This document shows positions 4,685 to 10,515 of a stretch of 10,515 nucleotides of DNA, one piece after another. Source of the stretch: Cellvibrionales bacterium UBA4451 (GTDB lineage Bacteria; Pseudomonadota; Gammaproteobacteria; Pseudomonadales; Porticoccaceae); assembly GCA_002390285.1 (NCBI GenBank), contig DGPB01000007.1:1-10515 (forward strand), in the 5' to 3' direction. The notes under the pieces are model-generated. The model saw only the letters and a program-made list of their open reading frames with translations. It had not been told where the DNA came from and searched no databases. The first letter of the stretch is position 1; every line of letters begins with the position of its first letter. A program made the position numbers and the translations under genes.

Positions 4685-6115
4685 TTACACACTTATCTTG
4701 AAGATTGTCTTACCTTCACTTGATTCAACGGCAACATCGCCGCTATGTAATTTGACAATCTCCCTTACAAAACTCAACCCTATTCCAGAGCCTTTGATTC
4801 CCTCTCTATTAGGAAGTGAATAGAAACGGTTAAATAGGTTGGGTAATGCGTAATCGGGTATCGAATTACCCTTGTTGGAAACTGTAATCGTCGTCTTATT
4901 TTTGGTGCTGACTGCTTGTACATAAATTGTACTGTCATGTTCAGCATGCTCGATTGCATTTTTAATCAGGTTGGTAATTGCTTGCGCTAACAGAAACCGA
5001 TCGCATTTAAGGGTGCTCTTGTCAGTAGTAACATCAATTATAGTGGAGTGCGCCTTGGCGTAATCTTCTTGCGATTGGCACACATCGGTAATGAGTTCAT
5101 TAAGATTTACCTTATCCTGAAGTGAAAGAGTCTCTGTGTTTTCGAGCTCTGATAGATCTAGAAGGCGTTCAACAATGTCTTGGATACGTTCTGTTTGGCT
5201 AACGATATTACTTAAGAACTTCTGTTGTTGCGTTTCAGGTATAGGTTCTTTAAGTAACTCGGCTGCACCTCGTATGCCGGCGATTGGTGCCTTAATTTCG
5301 TGTGTTAGAGAATGCACGTACTCCTCAATGTAAGTCTTACCATCTAAGGCTTTTCGCATGGATTGAAGCGCTTTGCCAACGTCACCGACTTCATTGTTAC
5401 CCATCTTGGGTAAAACGGCGTTCTCACCACGACTGACGCTTAATGCGTAACGTTGAATTTTATCGAGCGGCCTCGTCAGCCAAAGGTTAATCATTAGACC
5501 CACTAGGGTAGCAACAATCGCTAATGCGGCACCTGTGGCAGATAGCTTGTTGGTAAGGTTAGAGATGAATGCATCGGCATTACGTGTCGGTTTGCCCACC
5601 GATAACACGCCAATGATGTCGCCATTAGCGAGTACAGGGCGTGCGATGTACATGGTGTTGCCATCAGGGTAAATCGGATCGCCCCAAGATGTACGTACTC
5701 CGTATTCGCCGGAGAGTGTTTTATGCACATCACGCCATAACGCATAGCTGACCCCAACATCGCGTCCTTTATCTGAATCGAAAATAACAGTGCCTTCCTT
5801 GTCGGTAATATACACACGGGTATCCACCTGTTTCTTCGCTAGGTCGTAGATTTTTGCGTCCAGAGAACGCAGTTTAAGTGCCTCAAATGTTTTGTTTAAC
5901 AATGTGGGTTTAATAATCCAGGTACCCTGAGGATCGGTGGTAACGGCATTTTCGCTCACCAAAGCTGCTAGCATTTCAGAGAAATCAACCAGCACTTCCT
6001 CTTGGGCTTCTCTATAGCGGGGTTTTATCTCTTCAGCAATGAGGTACATAAACCCCAACACGGCGGTAAGCACAAAGGCTACAAAAACAGCCAGCAGACG
6101 GGTACGTATTTTCAT
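4685..6115 (-). CDS. creC: Two-component sensor histidine kinase CreC
   Basis: This 476-residue inner-membrane kinase has membrane helices near residues 8-28 and 192-212. The periplasmic sensor between them carries CreC hallmarks: VYITDKEGTVIFDS, then MYIARPV and IIGVLSVGKP. A HAMP segment (about 213-262) leads to the dimerisation helix YVHSLTHEIKAPIAGIRGAA, with phospho-accepting His272. The ATPase domain shows the N-box TNLIKNAIEHA (381-391), the G1-type box NKGNSIPDYAL (414-424), the F-box LFNRFYSLP (427-435) and the G2 box GSGIGLSF (442-449). The G1 box starts with Asn rather than the usual Asp, a variant seen in active kinases. E. coli CreC has the same SIPDYAL- and FYSLP-type signatures. 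The start ATG 6115 overlaps the creB stop (ATGA), so the pair is coupled. Membership rests on motif order and is firm. Confidence 0.93.
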   Translation of the reverse strand: MKIRTRLLAVFVAFVLTAVLGFMYLIAEEIKPRYREAQEEVLVDFSEMLAALVSENAVTTDPQGTWIIKPTLLNKTFEALKLRSLDAKIYDLAKKQVDTRVYITDKEGTVIFDSDKGRDVGVSYALWRDVHKTLSGEYGVRTSWGDPIYPDGNTMYIARPVLANGDIIGVLSVGKPTRNADAFISNLTNKLSATGAALAIVATLVGLMINLWLTRPLDKIQRYALSVSRGENAVLPKMGNNEVGDVGKALQSMRKALDGKTYIEEYVHSLTHEIKAPIAGIRGAAELLKEPIPETQQQKFLSNIVSQTERIQDIVERLLDLSELENTETLSLQDKVNLNELITDVCQSQEDYAKAHSTIIDVTTDKSTLKCDRFLLAQAITNLIKNAIEHAEHDSTIYVQAVSTKNKTTITVSNKGNSIPDYALPNLFNRFYSLPNREGIKGSGIGLSFVREIVKLHSGDVAVESSEGKTIFKISV

Positions 6116-6789
6116 TTTGGAACCTCGTACGCATACCCTAGACCTCGTCGAGTTTTAATGGGGTCTAGTTCTGCGTCGATCGCTTTAATTTTTTTTCGAA
6201 TGGTTTTGATATGCGTATCAACAGTGCGATCAAAGCTATCGGCTGATTGTTGCCAAACTAGGTCCATCAACGTATCGCGCGAATAAATCCGTTCTGGATG
6301 CTCTATTAAAAGTGAGAGTACCCCATACTCATAACGACTTAGATCAAGAGCGATGCCGCGCAATCTAATCCGTTGCGACTCGGTATCGTGTTCAAACAAG
6401 AGAGCACTTTCGGATGGGGTCTCCATAGTGGCTTGGATGCGACGCAGGTGTGTTCGTACTCGTGCTGTTAGCACCCTTGGGCTAAAGGGCTTAGTGATGT
6501 AGTCGTCGGCACCGAGCTCAAGTCCTAAGACCTGATCGATTTCAGAATGACGAGAAGTTAGAAACACGATGGATGCATTACAGATTTGGCGAATTGAATG
6601 AAACAGATCGAAGCCGTTACGATCGGGTAGGCCGATATCTAACAATACCAACTCGGGTTTCTGTTTGTGGATCTCATCGAGAGCGTCGTGGCCCGTTGTT
6701 ACCCACTTACAACTAATGTTCTCAGATTCCAGTGCATAGACGACTGTGTCCGCAATGGCTGGTTCATCTTCAACAATGAGTACCTGCAT
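6112..6789 (-). CDS. creB: Response regulator CreB (OmpR family)
   Basis: The protein has 225 residues with a receiver domain (1 to about 115). It has the acidic pocket E7-D8, phospho-acceptor D51 in LVLLDIGLP, switch T78 in VFLTS and K100 in ITKPFSP. A winged-helix DNA-binding domain follows (about 130-225), containing LDLSRYEYGVLSLLIEHP, DRTVDTHIKTIRKKI and the final TRRGLGYAY. The DRTVDTHIKT and GLEL-GADDYI-KPFSPR strings match E. coli CreB closely. CreB binds direct repeats of TTCAC. The start ATG 6789 has GAAGG seven bases upstream. Its gene diverges from the sortase operon, and a tandem TTCAC-like array lies 30 bases before it, so it may control both itself and that operon. The usual partner creD is not in the window. 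Confidence 0.93.
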   Translation of the reverse strand: MQVLIVEDEPAIADTVVYALESENISCKWVTTGHDALDEIHKQKPELVLLDIGLPDRNGFDLFHSIRQICNASIVFLTSRHSEIDQVLGLELGADDYITKPFSPRVLTARVRTHLRRIQATMETPSESALLFEHDTESQRIRLRGIALDLSRYEYGVLSLLIEHPERIYSRDTLMDLVWQQSADSFDRTVDTHIKTIRKKIKAIDAELDPIKTRRGLGYAYEVPK

Positions 6790-6818
6790 AACTAAACCTT
6801 CACAAATATATGAGTGAC

Positions 6819-6845
6819 TTCACATTCACTTCAAATTTTCTTCAT
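6819..6845 (+). promoter_or_regulatory. Triple cre-tag-like CreB binding array in the divergent promoter
   Basis: TTCAC (6819-6823), TTCAA (6830-6834) and TTCAT (6841-6845) are direct repeats at exactly 11-base steps, i.e. TTCAC-n6-TTCAA-n6-TTCAT. The known CreB box is TTCAC-n6-TTCAC. Extra TTCAC copies lie at 6799, 6825 and 6865. The array sits between creB (start 6789) and the VIT/VWA gene (start 6894), about 50 bases before the latter's start and in its direction. No good -35 box is seen for either gene. TTCAAA (6830) and TTAGAT (6853) at 17-base spacing are a weak plus-strand pair. This fits activation by CreB. Binding itself is inferred. Confidence 0.68.
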
Positions 6846-6893
6846 ACAGAGATTAGATCATTGCTTCACTGAATACTAACTGAGGAAGTGAAC

Positions 6894-8921
6894 ATGAGCA
6901 CGCTAATCAACACGATCTACAAACCTTGGATGCTTGCCATCTTTATGTTGATCTATGCCTTTCAGGCGATAGCAGCCCCAGAGCCTGTCAGTGTAAATGA
7001 CATAACTAGGGGAATATTATTATCGCGTAATGAACAAGGCGAGTTGGAAGATATACCGCTTGTAAACACAGAAGTGTTCACAGAGATCACAGGTCAAATT
7101 GCACGTACGCGTGTTGTACAGCACTTTAAAAATCCAAACAGTAGTTGGATGGAGGCACTTTATCTCTTTCCACTGCCGCACGATGCTGCGGTTGATCAGA
7201 TGAAAATGTTAGTGGGCGATCGCGTCATTGAAGGTCAAATACAGGAACGTGAAGAGGCCAAGGCAACTTACCAAAAAGCTAAAGATGAAGGCAAACAAGC
7301 GGCATTAGTTGAGCAAGACCGTCCAAATCTTTTTAGTGCATCGGTTGCGAACATTCCGCCAGAAGGCGATGTTGCAATATCGATTGAATATCAACAAACC
7401 ATCGAATGGCGAGATGGTGAATTTTCAATTCGTTTCCCAATGGCGGTTACACCTCGTTACAACCCCATTTCGCCAGCCGAGTTTGAAATCACAAGTCACG
7501 TGGATCTTACGGATGGGTGGTTTCTACTTCCCAATGAACGCCCACAAAAACTGGTGATCGAAGAAGATGATAATAGCCCCGCCAATGCAACAACGCTCGA
7601 AATCGTATTGCGCCCAGGTTTCTCAATTGATAGGTTAACAAGTATCAACCACAATATTGATCACAAGACGCACACGGATGGTTCCCACCATATTACATTG
7701 GTCGATGGCAGTGTACGTGCAGATCAAGACTTTGTTTTGCGTTGGACAGCCTCCGATAGCAAAAAACCGACCGCGTCTTTCTTCAGTGAGAGTAATAACA
7801 AAGGCGACTTTGGACTTTTATCGCTAGTACCGCCAACGAAAGAAGGCTGGGAAATGCCTAAGCGTGAAGTGATTTTTGTAATTGATACATCAGGCTCCAT
7901 GTCTGGGCAGTCGATCACAGCAGCACGCCGTGCCCTAGAAGCGGGCATCTCAGGTCTAACGGCAGACGACACGTTCAACATTATTGAATTTAATAGCCAT
8001 TCATACCCGCTATTTGGGCGACCTTCACCGGCGTATGGCCAATCATTGCGAAACGCACGTAACTTTGTGCAAAACTTGGAAGCCCGCGAGGGCACCGAGA
8101 TGAAAGAAGCGATCGACTTAGCGCTGACAATGCCTGGAGATAGCAACCGACTGCAGCAGGTGATCTTCATTACAGACGGCAGTGTGTCTAATGAAGCTGA
8201 ACTGTTTCAAGATATCCACAACAAACTAAACAACCGACGCCTATTTACAGTGGGTATTGGAAGCGCACCTAACGGTTACTTCATGGAGGAAGCTGCCCAA
8301 ATTGGAAGGGGGACCTACACCTACATTGCAGACCTTTCATCCGCTGAGGAGCAGATGATAAAACTGTTCGATAAGATTTCACGTCCTGCCCTAACCAATA
8401 TTAAAGTTGCCGGATATGGCATTACGGACGTAACCCCAGCCATTATTCCCGATCTATACGCGGGTGAGCCACTTACAGTCGCTATGAAACTCAAACCTGG
8501 TTTAAAACGCATATCGATTTCTGGTCGAATCGGCGACACCCGATGGAGTCAGAATGTAGTAATCGATTCAGTTGGTATGCAGTCAGGTATTGGCGTCGAC
8601 TGGGCACGTAAAATGATTGCGCAGTGGCAGCGAGAAGGCTTTAAAGGATTGCCTGCCAAAAAGGTCCGCACCGAAGTCTTACAGTTGGCGCTAGAACATC
8701 ACCTGGTTAGCCCCTATACCAGCCTTGTTGCGGTGGATGTTACGCCCATACGACCAGTTGAAGAGGGATTGAACAGTCAGCCCATACCACCAACGCGCCC
8801 TAAAGGGTTAGAAATTCGGTTAGCTAAAGGCGCTACAGGGTATGAACTGTCAGTTCTATTAGCAGCACTTTTAGGACTGCTAGGTCTCATCATGATTCGC
8901 ACACAACGTGTTAAAGCCTGA
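6894..8921 (+). CDS. VIT/VWA-domain sortase target protein (marine proteobacterial type)
   Basis: The protein has 675 residues from ATG 6894. GAGGA sits seven bases upstream; GTG 6888 is too close to it. Residues 1-28 are a signal peptide ending AIAA-PEP. A VIT domain (about 35-165) carries IARTRVVQHFKNP, EALYLFPLP and VEQDRPNLFSASVANIPP. A VWA domain (about 325-500) has a complete MIDAS: DTSGS at D331/S333/S335, T401 in GTEMKEA and D428 in ITDGS. The family block LVSPYTSLVAVD is near 605-616. The C-terminus has LAKGATG (643-649), a hydrophobic helix (about 652-668) and RTQRVKA, a sorting-signal layout in which the LPxTG-like motif is altered. Such proteins are the dedicated partners of class GN sortases. 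The stop forms part of the next gene's ribosome site, so the two genes are co-translated. It acts in the periplasm or at the surface. Confidence 0.93.
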   Translation: MSTLINTIYKPWMLAIFMLIYAFQAIAAPEPVSVNDITRGILLSRNEQGELEDIPLVNTEVFTEITGQIARTRVVQHFKNPNSSWMEALYLFPLPHDAAVDQMKMLVGDRVIEGQIQEREEAKATYQKAKDEGKQAALVEQDRPNLFSASVANIPPEGDVAISIEYQQTIEWRDGEFSIRFPMAVTPRYNPISPAEFEITSHVDLTDGWFLLPNERPQKLVIEEDDNSPANATTLEIVLRPGFSIDRLTSINHNIDHKTHTDGSHHITLVDGSVRADQDFVLRWTASDSKKPTASFFSESNNKGDFGLLSLVPPTKEGWEMPKREVIFVIDTSGSMSGQSITAARRALEAGISGLTADDTFNIIEFNSHSYPLFGRPSPAYGQSLRNARNFVQNLEAREGTEMKEAIDLALTMPGDSNRLQQVIFITDGSVSNEAELFQDIHNKLNNRRLFTVGIGSAPNGYFMEEAAQIGRGTYTYIADLSSAEEQMIKLFDKISRPALTNIKVAGYGITDVTPAIIPDLYAGEPLTVAMKLKPGLKRISISGRIGDTRWSQNVVIDSVGMQSGIGVDWARKMIAQWQREGFKGLPAKKVRTEVLQLALEHHLVSPYTSLVAVDVTPIRPVEEGLNSQPIPPTRPKGLEIRLAKGATGYELSVLLAALLGLLGLIMIRTQRVKA

Positions 8922-8929
8922 GGCCCATC

Positions 8930-10483
8930 ATGAAACTTTCTTCAAACATTATTCAACGCTTGGGCTGGGCAGTGATTGTGGTGTCGCTGCTATTCCTAGG
9001 TAATGCGCTTTGGATCCCCGCGAAAGCTGAGATTGCCCAACTACTGCTTAAATTAGCATGGGAGGTGACCCTAGAAACAGGTGAGCCTCAAAGCCCTTGG
9101 CCGTGGGCTGATCACTACCCAGTTGCACGTTTCAGTGCCCATACGCATGGAGTAGACCAAATCGTATTATCAGGCGACTCAGGGGCTGTCTTAGCCTTTG
9201 CACCAGGTCAAAACTTAGAAGCGCTTAGAGAACAAGGTGGTGCACGTATTATATCAGGGCATCGCGATACACACTTTCGGTTCTTAAAAGAGATCAGAAT
9301 AGGCGACGAGTTAAAGGTAGAAGATGCCAAGGGTGCACAGGTTTATCGCGTCGTTGATACAGCGATTGTTGATGCAAAAAACACAACAATCTCACCAGCC
9401 GCACAACCAGGCGGTCTGATTCTTGTGACATGTTACCCCTTTGATGTGTTGGCGCCTGTAGGTGATGAGCGATTTATTGTTATCGCGGAGCCTATCATTG
9501 GGGACGCATCGTCAAATGCCGCTGAATCTACCTTGCCAGGTGCTTCAGGTGGCATGGCGCAATTAACCAATGTTGTTACCAATGCGGTGACTGATGCGAT
9601 AGGTTCACGTCAAAATGTAACCCGCGGCCTGTCATCAGGTGATAGCTTTATGACTGAGCGTCATGTGTGGCTGAAACCGTTTGGTGGCTGGACACAACAA
9701 GACAACCGTCAAGGTGTATCAGGCTATGATGTTGATAGTTATGGTTTAGCTTTAGGTGTGGATGGTGATGTCTCATCATCTTGGAATGTCGGTGCGGCCT
9801 TTGCTTATGTCAATAGTGATGTCGACAGTACGTTAGCTGCCGGTAGTCATCAGACTGATATGGATAGTTACTTAGCGAAAGTCTATGCCACTAAGCTGTT
9901 GGATGAGGTGACAGCCTTAAACCTGCAAGCAGGTGCAGGTGTATCGGATTACGATAGTAGCCGTCGACTCTTCACCGGTGATGTCGCTAATGCCGATTAC
10001 GATAGCTGGCATGTACAGTTCAGTGCTGAGCTTGAGCGTAGTTTCCAAGTCAGTGCTAAAACCGTCATGACACCGTATGTCCATGCGGATTATAGTTATG
10101 TCAATGTCGATGGTTACAGGGAATCAGGTGCAGGTGCAGGTGCGTTAAGCTTAAATATTAATGACGATAGTGCTGATAGCTTAATCATTGGTACTGGCGT
10201 GAAAGCAAACCATGCCGTATCAGACAGTTTATTACTGATGGCCAATGCGGGTATTGGTTATGATCTAGTTACCGACCGTTCAAGACTGACTTCTTCATTT
10301 GCAGGTGGTGGCGCGCAATTTGCCACTGACGGTATTGAACTTGATGAATGGGTTTATAACGCAGGTGTGGGTGCTAAGTATAGTTTAGCCAATGGCACTG
10401 AAATCACAGCAGCTTACACGGTTGATGCCCGCCACGATTACACTGACCAATCTGTTAGTGTTAATTTTAGAATGATGTTCTAA
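8930..10483 (+). CDS. Class GN sortase fused to a C-terminal autotransporter beta-barrel
   Basis: This is one uninterrupted 517-residue frame. The start ATG 8930 has TGAGG six bases upstream, overlapping the previous stop. Residues 11-30 are a membrane anchor or signal ending IPAKA. Residues about 50-190 are a full class GN sortase: PWPWADHYPVAR (56-67), ISGHRDTHFRFL with catalytic H111, LVTC (165-168) with nucleophile C168, and R181 in GDERFIVIAE. Family members usually end here. A Ser/Ala/Asn linker and helix follow (about 191-240, TNVVTNAVTDAIGSRQ). The autotransporter translocator domain is about 240-517: VWLKPFGGW, YGLALGVDGD, WNVGAAFAY, alternating amphipathic strands, and a terminal strand VSVNFRMMF ending in Phe. 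Sortases cut a sorting motif and join or anchor the target. Autotransporter barrels insert in the outer membrane and export the domain in front of them. The substrate is probably the preceding VIT/VWA protein. The fusion is unusual; both halves look intact. Confidence 0.92.
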   Translation: MKLSSNIIQRLGWAVIVVSLLFLGNALWIPAKAEIAQLLLKLAWEVTLETGEPQSPWPWADHYPVARFSAHTHGVDQIVLSGDSGAVLAFAPGQNLEALREQGGARIISGHRDTHFRFLKEIRIGDELKVEDAKGAQVYRVVDTAIVDAKNTTISPAAQPGGLILVTCYPFDVLAPVGDERFIVIAEPIIGDASSNAAESTLPGASGGMAQLTNVVTNAVTDAIGSRQNVTRGLSSGDSFMTERHVWLKPFGGWTQQDNRQGVSGYDVDSYGLALGVDGDVSSSWNVGAAFAYVNSDVDSTLAAGSHQTDMDSYLAKVYATKLLDEVTALNLQAGAGVSDYDSSRRLFTGDVANADYDSWHVQFSAELERSFQVSAKTVMTPYVHADYSYVNVDGYRESGAGAGALSLNINDDSADSLIIGTGVKANHAVSDSLLLMANAGIGYDLVTDRSRLTSSFAGGGAQFATDGIELDEWVYNAGVGAKYSLANGTEITAAYTVDARHDYTDQSVSVNFRMMF

Positions 10484-10515
10484 AGCTCAATTACATCAAA
10501 CTAGAAAAGGCTACT

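Noticed and set aside
4685..6789. The kinase and regulator as the dedicated proteobacterial sortase-system pair (Pds type)
   Set aside because: The kinase has the length, sensor layout and SIPDYAL and FYSLP signatures of CreC, and the regulator matches CreB throughout.
7724..8170. Minus-strand 148-codon frame inside the VIT/VWA gene
   Set aside because: It lies opposite the VWA domain, whose MIDAS motifs are intact on the plus strand, and has no recognisable features.
9480..9560. The sortase-barrel junction as an assembly chimera or frameshift artefact
   Set aside because: The frame is open across the junction, with a typical passenger-barrel linker helix and no abrupt break. It cannot be fully excluded without reads, but nothing in the sequence suggests it.

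Overview
The window looks like chromosomal DNA of a marine-type gammaproteobacterium. The reasons are a CreBC two-component pair closely resembling the Escherichia coli proteins in motif order, a VIT/VWA protein next to a class GN (marine proteobacterial) sortase, and a C-terminal autotransporter barrel. The base composition appears moderate by eye; I did not compute it. I cannot name the genus.

Layout: (1) 1-198, the 5' end of a minus-strand Sel1-repeat lipoprotein. (2) About 280-1465, a small accessory patch. It holds a decayed fragment of a gene family found intact further right, and three attC-like integron recombination sites. These sites bound two minus-strand cassette-like genes: a secreted protein made of six 17-residue acidic repeats, and a multi-pass membrane protein. 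No integron integrase is in view. (3) 1722-2228, a secreted protein of unknown function. (4) 2479-4010, a compact module: a terminator, a promoter, five overlapping plus-strand genes and a convergent terminator. The last four genes are two paralogous pairs in the mirror order X-Y-Y'-X'. (5) 4155-4544, an orphan phage P27-family small terminase subunit on the minus strand. (6) 4685-10483, a divergent locus: creB-creC leftward, and a VIT/VWA sortase target plus a sortase gene rightward. Three TTCAC-like half-sites at exactly 11-bp steps lie between them.

The most striking item is the last gene. It is a complete class GN sortase (catalytic H111, C168, R181) fused in frame to a roughly 275-residue autotransporter beta-barrel ending in Phe. 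Class GN sortases are normally about 200-residue inner-membrane enzymes, so this joins an inner-membrane or periplasmic transpeptidase to an outer-membrane translocator. The neighbouring VIT/VWA protein, with its intact MIDAS and C-terminal membrane anchor, is the obvious substrate. CreB-type sites in the divergent promoter suggest that envelope-stress or metabolic signalling through CreBC switches the pair on.

The second candidate is the five-gene coupled operon. Its proteins match no family I recognise, and its paralogy pattern implies duplication with rearrangement. A stray remnant of one of its genes lies 3.5 kb away. The cassettes, the operon and the lone terminase together mark 280-4550 as a mobile or accessory region inserted beside the conserved creBC locus.
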